Origin: Aptenodytes patagonicus
Lineage: Eukaryota; Chordata; Aves; Sphenisciformes; Spheniscidae
DNA: 64,000 bases
Direction: 5' to 3'
Assembly (NCBI RefSeq): GCF_965638725.1
Contig: NC_134970.1
Location: 4,779,001-4,843,000 of the forward strand
Shown here: one piece after another, positions 47,856 to 59,800 of the stretch
How the letters are laid out: every line of letters begins with the position of its first letter
Position numbering within the stretch: the stretch's first letter is position 1
The notes under the pieces: model-generated
What the model saw: only the letters and a program-made list of their open reading frames with translations
What the model was told of the DNA's origin: nothing
The model's database searches: none
Position numbers and translations under genes: made by a program

Positions 47856-50800
47856 GTGAGGCACCCGCGCCCGGTCCTCCTCCTCCTCCTCCTCCTCCCC
47901 TGGCGGGTGCGGGAAGGCCCGGGCCTGAGGCGGGGCGGTGGGTGAGGGCCCGGGGGGGCCGCTGTGGGGCTTGGGGGCCGCAGGGCCCGGCTGGCAGCCC
48001 CGCTGTGGAGCTGCAGGACCCGGGGCGGGTCTGAGGGCCGGGGGCTGTGGGGCCCGGGGGGGGGTCTGAGGGCCCGGGAGTGGTCTGAGGGCCCGGGGCT
48101 GTGGGGCCTGGGGGCGGGGGGGTCTGAGGGCCCAGGGGAGTCTGAGGGCCCGGGAGTGGTCTGAGGGCCCGGGGCTGTGGGGCCCGGGGGGGGGTGTCTG
48201 AGGGCCGGAGGTGGGTCTGAGGGCCCGGGGGAGTGTGAGGGCCCGGGGCTGTGGGGCCCGGGGAGGGGGGTGTCTGAGGGCCGGGGGTTGTGGGGTCCGG
48301 GGGGGGGCTGAGGGCCCGGAGGGAGCGGGCCCGGCTCGCCGCGAGTGGGCCCTGCCGCCCTGCCCTCAGCGCCGCGTCCTGCCGGGGTCAGGCCCCTCAG
48401 AGCCCCGGGTCGGCGCTCCCGGTGTGCGGGAGCCGCGGTGGAGGTTTCCAGCCCGGCCTGGCTCCTGCCGCTGCCGGTCTTGCCTTGGTGCCGGCGGCGC
48501 AGGGAAGCGTCCGGCTGGGCGTGTGTTCCGGCGGGGGCTGCGTTTGCTCACCCTTCGGGGTGGCTCTAGGCCTGGGCTGCTCCCAACAGCAGCTCCCGCT
48601 CGGCTGGGAGCGGGTGAGCGTGAATAAAAGTTCAAGAGGCAAGAGGAGAACATGAACAGCAAAAGGTACCGAGTCCAAGGGCGAGAAGGAATGCTGTAAT
48701 ACCTGGTACACGTAGCACATGCTCAGGCACTTGGTTGTTGTTTTCGCTGATGTTTTGTCATTTTCGGTGAAGTTCGTTAAAGGCACTCAAAGGTGCATCG
48801 AGGAAGACCATCATTTGGTGCTTCATGTGTAAGACTGCAAGTCAGTAAATACAGCTTCAGCTGTGGCTCCGCTACTGACGTGGGGGTTGACCTTGGGCAA
48901 ATCGCGGTGCCTCAGTTTCCCTGCCGCTTGAAAGAAAAGAGCTGCATGAGAGCTAGTGGTTACTGTGTTATCTTACGGCCACGGGCACGTCCTCCCTCTG
49001 CATTGCTGAAAGCTCAGAATAATATGATGAAATATAAAGGTGGCGTATCTCGGAGGATACTGATGAAGGCGCAGCATTGCACAGTGCTTTTCCTCTCTGT
49101 GCTTTGTGAGCTGCAGATGATCAAGTCCTTTTCTTTTTTACTGGTGGAGAAGTCCAGACATAAAAGCCAGGGGCTTGAAATGACTTGTGCGGGGTTACGT
49201 GGTGTCAGTGCTGAACAAGGAATTAAGACCTGGGAATCCTGGCTCTCTGAAGCTGGTAGTAAATCCTGAGAGTTTCTGGAACCTCAGAAGAATGCCCGCA
49301 AACTTTAAGCGAGCAGTCTCCTCAATAAAGTGTCTGTCTGCGGCGGTTCTGAGTCACTAGTTGCTCAGTACTCCAGCTTTCCAGGCAGCGTACCAGAAAG
49401 GAGTGTAATAGAGCCTGCTGCTTGATCTGAACAGTGCGCTAATTTAAATTAATTTCTGCTAGACCTGACATCACAAATCTCCGAGCTTTCTGTCTCATTC
49501 CACCTCAAATTGGCATGTCGTGCTCGTTATGGATTCAGTGTTCTTGTCAGGAGGCACTGAAGTATTTATAACAAGGAGAGGTGGATGAGAGCAGTTATTA
49601 ATGGAGGCTGAAATAGAGCTGGGCTTTATTCCTAGGTACCGCTCCTCCTAGGACGAAAGACCGCATGTGTTGTTCTTACGGATAATTCTCTTTTTTTTAG
49701 ATAAATACACTTTTGTTGGTGGTGCTTTTACTTAATTTTGCTTTTCAGTCTCCCTTATCTTGCACTGTTAGAACACATTCCTGCTCAAAGTGCCCCCTTT
49801 TTTCCGCCCGATCGGGCCGGTTGTTAACGTTCACCTGTGTCTCTCTTTGTGCAGTTCCAGGGAGAACAGGGAGTCACGAAAAATTCTGGAGCGTTACCTG
49901 TTTTCCTACTAGCTGGACTCTGTCATTTGGGGTGGTTGGTCTGATCCTGCCCCTCTCTTGCATAAGTATTGTGGATGTTTTGTAGAAATGCGTTTTGAAC
50001 ACAGTTTAATGTTGTATAAAAAAGATGATGTTTTTCCGTTCCGGTTTTGTTTCCTCTAAATACCTCAGCTTCGCACTCCCTTTGGGTCTTTCTTTCAGCT
50101 ATGCTCATTTGCCTGGAAGAATTTTGCTACTGAATCATTAATCTGCCTTTATTTTCTGCTTTCCATTTGCATATGAAATAATTCCTTGTTCCTCTCGTTA
50201 TGTCTTCATTTGAAGTAATTTCTGCATGGGGTGTGTTTTTGTTCCTTTTCTATCTGGAAATTTGCAAGGAAGGGTCACGAGAGACAGCAAGATCAGGGAA
50301 GTATGAGAGAGTTATTTCACACCAACTGTTCAGATTACGGGAATTACATGTCAAATAGGATGACAGTGGTCACTTGCGGTGATCTGTAAAGCTGGGCTTT
50401 GCCGTCGGGGACAGAGCTGAGTTATGAATGTATTTTAGAAGGCTTAGCCTGTGTTGTGCTTTAGCAGCTTAAATTCCTAGAGCAGAAGAATCTAAAAACT
50501 TGCAGTGCTTTCACCATCTGTGCTTTTCACTCTTTCGTCCTATATTTAGCTTGGAAAAGAAAACAGATTAGGTGGTTTCACTTTTTGGTTCTTCTGCACA
50601 CATGGCTGCAGTACTGGGATGGCAGATTCTGCAGGGAGACTGTTTATAACCAGACACCAAACCGTTGTAGCTGGGACAAAGGGCTCTCCCTACGAGCTGT
50701 CGGAAGCATCAGCTGCTTGCTGTGTGTTTGAACTTGAATCTGGTTTGAACTCCTCCGAAGCTGTACAACAAGAGGGGTACTTTGGTTGTGTTTACCAGTC

Positions 50801-53800
50801 TGTAATTATTCAAGGAAGCATATCTATTGCTTTAAAATAAAACAGTGATTTGCCTTTACCTCTTTCTGGTTTTGTTTGAAAGTACCCTCTTTTTATTGTC
50901 TTTTCTTTTTTTTTTTTTTTAAATAGTGCTCAGTGCAGCTGCAGTAGATACTTGATCTCAGAGTATTATAAAGGTGGTATTTATCCCCATTTGGTAAACA
51001 GGGAAACTGAGGCAAGCCAAACTAACCCAACTTACTTAATATAACACTTTGGGATTTGAGTTCTTGGCACTGCAGTGGAAATCCTTATCAAAATTATTTT
51101 TATTTAATTTAATTGGGAAGCTTTTATCCACTACTGCATCTGACAACTGCTTTGTGACATTTTCTTTTGTTATACATGTTAAAATGTGAGCTTGTGGAGT
51201 AATAGGCCCTGATAGACCATCTAATTGCGCATGCTACATGGCTTCCAGAGGAAATACAACATGTAATCCCTCTGGAAGAAAAGAATAAAAGTTAGGTGGA
51301 GAAAATAATCAGGTAATAGCTTGGCTTGCTCCAGTTCCAAAGGACTGATGTGAAAGAGCCACTGAGTCAAAAGCCTCTGAAAGAAGGAAAAGCTGGTGTC
51401 AGCAGAGGAGCTGGGGTGGGGTTTGGGAGCAGGTTTGAAGGCAGAGGGAGGAGGCCACAAGTGTATCTAGCTTTGACAGGAGCCCTGGAGAACTGCAGCT
51501 GAGGAGGAGCTTCAGGAACCTCTGAAAGTAGGGTGAGAAGGAAGCAGAGGAGAAATGAGAGAGAAAAGTTGGCTGAGGTAACGCCAGCACTGTCGCTGAG
51601 ACAATACAGAGGAAAACCGGCATGGGAAGTGAGACCTGTTTGCAGAGGGAAGAGCGCGGTGCTTGAGCCACCAGTGCAGGCCGCTGGCCGAGTTGATAAC
51701 AGACGCCTGCAACAGAAACGGAGGTGATACTGGGCTGGTGGTTGTGTCTTTGCTAGAACCATGATTGTAAACAGGGCCTGACGCTCGCAGAGACCCTTCA
51801 TTCCCGAGTATATGAAGTACTTGAGTGCCACTGGGATTTTTGCTCTGTTTTATCCCCGGTCTGCTACACTGGATTACTAGACACGTAGGATCTCAGCTGC
51901 TGTTTCATGTGTTGGTCGGGACAGTATCTGCAAGGCGCTATGTTGCTGTGGAGCAGGACTGGGAACTGTGGAAGGGATTAAGACAGGGTTTGTAGCGAGG
52001 TTTTCTGTGTCATCTTATACTGTGCTTTGCTTCTGTTGGTTGGTTTGTTTCCTCCTTTCCCGGGTTTTGGAGGTTGCTGAATGACGGGTAACGTTTTGGA
52101 CAGTACAACCTTTCCAATGAAGGCTGAAGCCAAATTATCTTTAGCAGGTGCAAGGCTGTGCAGCCAGGTTTATCGATCGTGCCGTCAGTTGTCACTTCTT
52201 CTCCATCCCGCTGTCATACAGAGGAAGACGAGGCATGGCAGAAGTTGGCAGAACTGTCTTTCATAGCGCAGTATTGGAGCCACCTTTCTGGATAAATAAG
52301 ATGGGCTTTAGAAACAGAATTTTAAAAAATCCTAGAAAATAAAACAATTGAGTAGCACGTGCAGGATGTGACACTTTGATGCTTGTAGATGTAGGTCAAG
52401 CACGCAGCCAGAAGAAACAGCATCGTGTAACTCCTCATAAATTGTACTGCATCTTAGTAGAGCCTTTCTTCTCAGTTCCCAGTGGTTTAGGCCATATATC
52501 CCTTTTTCCAGACGAGATTGCCTTGACTCCTCCCCTCTTTCAATTGCAATTGCACCCGGTCCTTGCAAAGGATAAAACCACTGCTAGTAGATAAGTGAAA
52601 ATATCAGGAAAGCCTATAGTGTATCTTTAGTTTCTTCTAGATCAATTTAGCAGTTAGGAACACGTGGGTGTTGCAGAGTGCGCTGAGCTAGGAACACGTA
52701 GGCTTCTGTGGGCTGTTATTTCCTAACTTGGATGTAAGAATCTCAGAATCTTCCTGGCCCTGAAAATGCATTGGTATTACCCCTTCCAGGCAGTTGTGCT
52801 ACTTCTGTGCCACATGCAAAGAATTCAGAGCTGGCTCCAAGACTGAGAACTGCTCTATGCCACGTGAGCCCTGCCTGTTCCGTAGCATTACTGGATTAGC
52901 TCTTCAGCTAGTCTTGGAGCTGTTTGTACCTCCGTGCTCAAAAGTGTGTGATCTCCTTGCCTGCCCTCTGTCTACCCCCACCATCAAAGACATGCTCTCA
53001 GGCTGAGACAGGACAAAGAAAGGCCATTGTAGCTGATGGTCATCCTGCTGTTTGGTGGTACTAGACTCTCTCAGGTCAGGATGGCAGAAGCGAGATGTGT
53101 TATCCCGAGGAGACCCATCCTTCTCCTCGGAAAAGATGTGAGGACAAGAGGCAGAAGCGGTGGTTCTTCAGCCAAGAAAATGGGGTTCAGTCTCTGCCAT
53201 TCAGGAATCGTTGAGATGAGCTCTGTGGCTTGCACTGGGCAGAAGGTCAGATTGTGTTATCAGATATGCATTATTTGCCCAACGCGGAGGGGTGGGGAAT
53301 TCCCTAAGTCCAATGAGCGCTTCTTTTCCCCCAATGCTTCGATTTCTTGGCTAAATGCTGCAGTCTGGAAATCACTATAAGAAAATACAGTCTGAATTCT
53401 CTGGTCTGTTTACCTCTCACTTGTCCTGGAGTGTTTTGCAGCATCGCTGCGTGCTCGAATGCTGAGATGCAGCTGTGCCCTTGCAGTGACAGTCAAAGTG
53501 ATGGCACACTCAGTAAAATGTGTTGGAAACCCTCTGATTTAGAAACACCTACCGTCAGTATAAGGTGGGTGCTTACCACTTAACCCTTCAGGTTTCTCCA
53601 AGTTTCCTGGCCTTGATTCTAAATTAACCGGAAGAAATTTAAAGAGCATGGTTGGTAGGGAGGAAAGCAAGGAAATTGCATCTGGGAATGGCCTGATGAA
53701 GCTACACAATTGTGGAATGATTTGGGCAGAAGAGACCTCTGGAGAACCTTTGCCCGGGACAGAGTCTCTTTGCTAGAATTGAGACCAACATTGCAACTTT

Positions 53801-56800
53801 GGCTTTAGCTGCTTTAATATCCTCCTTCAGAGATCAGGGAAGTTTCTACTGCTGAAGATGATAATTTGCCTAAAATAGCTGTTGCAGCTGTAGGAAATAC
53901 ATGAAACCACAAAGCTGCTAGCAGTTAAAAATTGATGATAAAAAAGCCATTACTTTTCCATCTGCAAAGCATTCTGTTCCTGCTTTTCAGTGCATTCTGT
54001 TCAGCCAGGTAATAATTTCTTCGGTGCCCAAGTGCCACAAAGCACACAAGTTGGAATCCAAAGCATGAAGGGCTTGAAAAACAAACCTGGTAGCTAAAGC
54101 CCAAAATAACCCCTTCCTGCAGCCAGCGCTCGGACAGAGAATAGCAGAGGAGGGATGTGGTTGTGTTCTCTGCAAGGGGCTTGCACGCGTTTTGGCATGG
54201 CTGAAGAGGGCTTGAGCAACACAAGGATGTGACAGAGAGCAGGTAACCCAGGTGTGGATAACCTCCCTGAACTTTTAAGTTCTACATCTTGGTCTTCATG
54301 TGGCTGAGAGCAGCAGGACATGTGTCTCAAAAGGTGGGGGGATTTGGGGACAGATGGGAGATGCCTGCAGCTCACCCACCGTGGGGCTGTGTTGGGTAGG
54401 GCACGCGGTTGGGTCTGGAGGGCAGTCGGCAGTGTGGTGCTTGGTGTGCCTGTGGGGAAGTCACTTAATCATTTGGTGTCATAGTTTCCCCAGTGGTTAA
54501 GTAGAGATAATACTAACGAGCCAGTTTGTACATTGCTCTGAAAATAGCCCAGGGAACACTGGCAAATAGTTTTGGGAATGGGGTGGAAACAGTTTGTAGC
54601 ACAAAACTCTGAGCCAATTTCTAAAAAAGAAGCTTTGACGTGTCTCCTTCCCAGCAGTGGCTGCTGTTTTGCAGGCCATCAGGCAGAGCTCCTGAGGTAT
54701 CCAGCATTGAACCACAGGTAATAAGTTTGTCTCTTAAGTTCTTCCATGCTGTGTCTAGCAAAGCATTTAAGGCCAGATGCAAACCCTGTGATGTTGTAAT
54801 TTGGAAATTTCTTATTTTCCTAGTACATTTTGATGGCTTTTTTACTCTTTAAAATTTTAATATTGAGGAATTCTTGATGGAAAGAAGGAACCCCAGGCTA
54901 TTATGCAGTGAAGTAATAAACAGCTACCACTTCTTTGTTCAAGACAGGGGTAGGGAAAGAGTGTGCACATGACAGGACGTGGCATTTTCCTTTCACAGAG
55001 AGTAATCTCTAAAATCAGGGTTGCTACGCTGCAGTTTACCAGAAGAACCAAATTGTCAGTTTTGCGAAGCGTGTGTCGGCTGCTGGATGCAAGGTGTTTC
55101 CAACCACTTCCACTCGGCTCGAGAGAGAAGCGTGTGCCGTATCTGGAATGCTAAATAGAATCTTGTTGCAGCAAAAATAAATTGCACTTCAGTAGCTCAG
55201 GAGGAAAATATGGCTGGGTGTATCCTGACGTGAGCTGCTGGGTTTTGCAGAGCCTTGCGCTGGCTGCATGGAACCTCTCCACGCCACTACTGCTCTTCAG
55301 ACTAAGCAATGGGCCAGGAAAAGGGGCTGTTAATACAACTCCTCTCCCCTTGTCTTATTTCTTCTAGGCTCCTTGAGCTCTTATCTCCTCTGCAGCTGCT
55401 CAGTTGAGTCTGAATTTTGTAATAACCTGTTATTTTCTGCAGGTTGGAAACAAAAATGTAGATTGGATTGCAGGGTGAATAACTTCTTAAAATCTGAGAA
55501 GTGGGGCTTCTGACTAGTGCATTTATTTATATGTTTCTTCCTAGTTTTCTTTCATGTGTTGTTATTTGCTTGAGGTTTAGTCTCGGGAAATTCCCTGGCA
55601 GCTGACGAGGGTTTGCGTTCCAGATTTTGGAGCATGGGGCAGCTGGCATTTAAACTTTACTGAGCTTCCAGCCGATGAGCTAGAAATAGTAAAAGAGTTC
55701 CTCAGTGAGGTGGAGTTCAACCCCTGCCAAAAATGCAGCCTCTGTTCCTTTCAGATTAGTTTATGGTCTGCTTTACAGGTCTCCGAGTACCAAATTAGTT
55801 GACAGTGGGTGTGGTGCAAGAAGCGCACCTAGTCTGGAGCCTTTGCAGTTTTCAGTATTCAGGGTGCTTAAGAGTCATTTCTGTTTTGGACAAGAAAGTG
55901 TCCTCAGGGTCCGAGTACGTGGGGAGGCAGACTTCAGGGAGGAGTGAGCTGGCATTCATGCTTTGTGTAATAGTTCAGTCTCGTTCCTGATCTGTTTGGA
56001 AATGGTGATTTTCCTCTGCAAGTTTGAATTGAATTTCTAAGTCTTTTACCTTAGCCGTGTTGTAGTGCGATAGGTAACTTGGAGCCGAGAGAGCTGATAA
56101 CTCGTTTGTTTTGGGCCTAAAGATGTTTTGTGGTGCATGTGGAACTGCGTTTGGCTTTGGGTGGTTGAGTGGCCCAGCCTTTTATTCAATGTAGTTGAAG
56201 CTTGGAAAGACAGAAAGCTGATAATTTAAAGCCACCAGTGGCATGTGTATAGAGGCACATCAAGGCACTTAAATCCACCCTGATAAGGAGCCTACCAGTA
56301 TGGCGCTAAAGGCTTTCACCAGGTTACATGGTAACGTGTACTGAGTTTGTTGTGTAACTTAAGTAGGGCAAAGTCATCAGGCTTATAGCATTGGGACCTC
56401 TTTGTCCTCACGGGAAAATACTATTGCCTACCAGTATATCTAGGGTACACCAGTACTGTACGCAGTGTAGAGCTGGAGTTACGGAGATGATTTTCATTAG
56501 TAATATGTGGTGCTTTCCATCTTCTAAACAATTCCCTTAAATTCTAAATGGCTTTTTACTAAGTTGGTATGATACCGACTAGATTAGTACTAGATACCAT
56601 CTAATACCGTGCATAAATTAGTCTCGTCTTCTGCTAATTCAGTGTGTCTCTTCCTTGTCTGCAACTCTGAAACTCTCAATCTTGAGTAGTACTGTGCTTG
56701 CTCACCAGGCAGATTACTCCACAGTTACACCAAAAGCTTGAGTAAGTAAAATAGCTTTTCTTCCTGAAAGGGCTTTTGCTGCTTCTTCCTATGAGTCTTC

Positions 56801-59800
56801 GAAGCAGCTATTTTTTCCCTTTTTACAGAAGTTTTGATAGCTTGCCCAGTTTTACTTCCTCCAAAATTATTTTTCACTTCGTTCTCAGACACGTGTCTTG
56901 CAGTTAAAGCTTTTGCTGCTGTCTTCTTTGAAAGTTTTCCTGTATTTGGAAGTCACCAATCTTTTCTTGTACTAGTCATGAACCTCTTTTCCAAGTAAAC
57001 ATGCTCTTTAGCTCCTGAGATAAGAAGGTTTAATTTGAGGGGAAATGTCCTATCACAGAGATTTTTGGATTGTAGAAGGTCTTCCCAAGGAAGATGGAAA
57101 TCCCATTAAATGGCCTGTCCAAAACCTAACCAGACAAGGCTCTGGGAAAGATTTTGGGTAAGGAGCAAATCTCCATTGGCCAGAATATAGGTGAGGGTTT
57201 TTTTTTTTCCACATCTAATTTCTGTCCTTCTCACATAGCTGCTTAGATTACGTATTTGTTTTCCAAATTAAAGCAGAAAATCTTCATCTCTTCCCTTGCT
57301 GTTACCCTTACGAAGGCAAGAACCTTGTCTGCAGCAGTTTCCCTGAGGCCCTTAATATTGCTTGTCTGTTTTCAGATTGCAGCTGACAAGTTACCCCTTT
57401 CCTGGCTTACTCGTGTTTTGAGTATTTTTCCATCTGCTATCTGCAACTGTGGCTAGTATTGCAAGCCGTACAGTTACTTGCTTCTGCCAATAGATGATGC
57501 TTGTCATTAAGTAAAATCAAGGTCGCTGGTGTACCGCTAATTAGTTCTCACACGTAATGACCATAGTAACAAAGATATTAATAGAAATAAATGTGTTTAG
57601 GTAGTGATTGCATACAATAGACAATGATTACTGAGTAACTGCAGGAGATGAGGCAGAACATCTAGTTTGAGCATTACGAAGCTACTGACGAGAGGGTTCC
57701 TGTACCACGTGGCAGCAAGGTAATGAGAGAGATGGATCTGAAGAGAAGTTTAATGATTTTGGACATCTTCACCTGACATTATCTGTCTATGCATTTGCTC
57801 AGTTGGCGACAGTGTGGCCAGACAGCTACAAATGTGAACATAAATTTATTATTTATGATTATAGCCTGGCTTCAGGCCAGCAGTGAGATTTGGCCAAACT
57901 CCCTCTTGCAGTCAGGGAGTTTGTGGCCTCTGGATATGCAAGCTGATGAATCAGGCAGTCGTTCTTTTAGTAGTGACATAATTTTTTGATGTATCTTCAA
58001 GTTGATGATTGAGCAAATAGACTGACACTCCTGTGCCTTCCCCATCTAAAACATGAGATGAGGCTTCAGAGCAAATGAAATCATGATCTCGGAAACTGCT
58101 CAAGAAAGCTGAGGGTTTCTGTAAAGAACATCGTTCTTTTAGGTCAAATCCCAAGAAGGCGTTGAGGTTTAAATCATCACGGTGGTGTTAGCTTCTTAGG
58201 AAGGAGCGAGACCTTCAGTCTGAGATTAGGATAGCGCTATTAATGACTGTATGTCTGCTTCTTATGAACATTGATTGAGAGCCCTAATGCTCGTGTCATC
58301 TAAAATGGAAAGAAACAGTGGGAAACAGACTGTAGTGAAAACTCTTCTCCGCAAACCACTGGGCTAAGAAAGAGGCTTGACCTAGCAGGGCTTCCCTCGC
58401 CATAGCTGTTAACAAGCTTCTGGTTTGTCCTTCCCGTTGCCTTCATTGTGAATGCAGCGAGATGTTTTTAGTCACTTGAAGACTTTCTATGGATGCTGGT
58501 GGCTGTGATGGTCCATTTGGCTACTGTGCAGCAGATCGGCTTCTGGCTGGCAGACACTTTCAGAGATAAAATGTTGCTCACGGTATTGTTAGTGCGGATG
58601 CATGTGTGCTCGTGTAAGTGTACACAGATGCAAAATGCCCTTGTGACTCTGCAGTGACAATTCCATAGGAGATAGAAAAAGGGTTTCTGGTTTGACTTTT
58701 GTCATGGTAATCCTGGCAAGCTCAAAAGGAGTGCTGTCCTTTGAGTTTACTGGCTTAGTGCTATGTGACTTCTGTTAGAGTTGCAAAAAAAAAAAAAAAA
58801 AGGCAAATATCCCACACTGTCAGTTTTCCTAATAGCTACCATTTTCATTCACTCTTCTCTAAGCCAGCAATCCATGCTGCCAAAAATGTTACTGTTGATG
58901 AGTATGAATGGAGTGAGTCTGCCAACAAACATCTAAAATTGTCTGCTCTCACTGCTTTTTCCTTCCCCTGACAGTGACCAAAGCAGTTCCTTTCAAGAAG
59001 TAATGAAGATTTGGCATCTATGGACTCCTGAGTTCATAAGCCCCATCTAACATGCATTATCTGTATCAAAATGTCTTAAATTTGAAGATTATTCCATTTG
59101 AAGATCTCGGATTCATTTACAGGGGGAGAAACTGAGAGTGGGGGACTTGGTAATAGGCATACCTTCAGGAATTTTGACTGTGTGGTTTAAAAGAGAGAAT
59201 TTGTTTCAGTTCTAGATTTTTTTTGTTTACAAAGCTTGCAGTTTCTGTGTCCCATCACCGGCGGGGTCTGTAATCTGTCCTTTGGGGGTGGAACAGCACA
59301 TTGTGGTGCACCTAGAATGCCTCATGAAAAGGATTCTTCATAGAGTCTGGTAGTACTCGTGGTGTTCTTACCTGTTCAGCAGGATTTCTGCAGCCTTTCC
59401 CTGTAGATGATTACAAATAGTTACTTGTTTTTAGCTAGATCATGTTTCATACCACTCTGTCCACCAGTGTCCTGTTTCACAGCTTTAGCGTCCTTTCACT
59501 GCGTTACTGCTTTTTTGACGCACATACTCATGAAATAAAAGTAATTCCCTGGTTTAGACGTGTCCTTACATTTTGCTTCTGCATTACCAGCTGAAAGCAG
59601 CTTCCCCATCTAAGCATGCTTAGCCCGGGATGAGCATTTGAGACACCTGCGGTTTGATCCTTGCTTTACAAGTGTGAGAAAGCTGCTCTGTGCCTCAGCC
59701 TCTCCCCACCTGTAAGCTGATCACTACCCACAGCAGCCTGGGAGCTTAACAGTGCCAAGTGCTTTTTATTACCTACCTGTTCAGGCTGTAATTGTTTTAT

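Larger units (their letters stand above)
47440..48610. promoter_or_regulatory. UHRF1BP1: CpG island / UHRF1BP1 promoter
   Basis: GC- and CpG-dense block around UHRF1BP1 exon 1, with GC boxes (GGGGCGGGGCGGGG), a 12-bp tandem repeat, a GCG repeat and a G-rich minisatellite. No TATA box is evident, so dispersed initiation is expected. Confidence 0.8.

Noticed and set aside
47207-47945. Open frames of about 120-210 codons around the UHRF1BP1 promoter
   Set aside because: Low-complexity products of the CpG island and its tandem repeats; they cross the real exon 1 in other frames.
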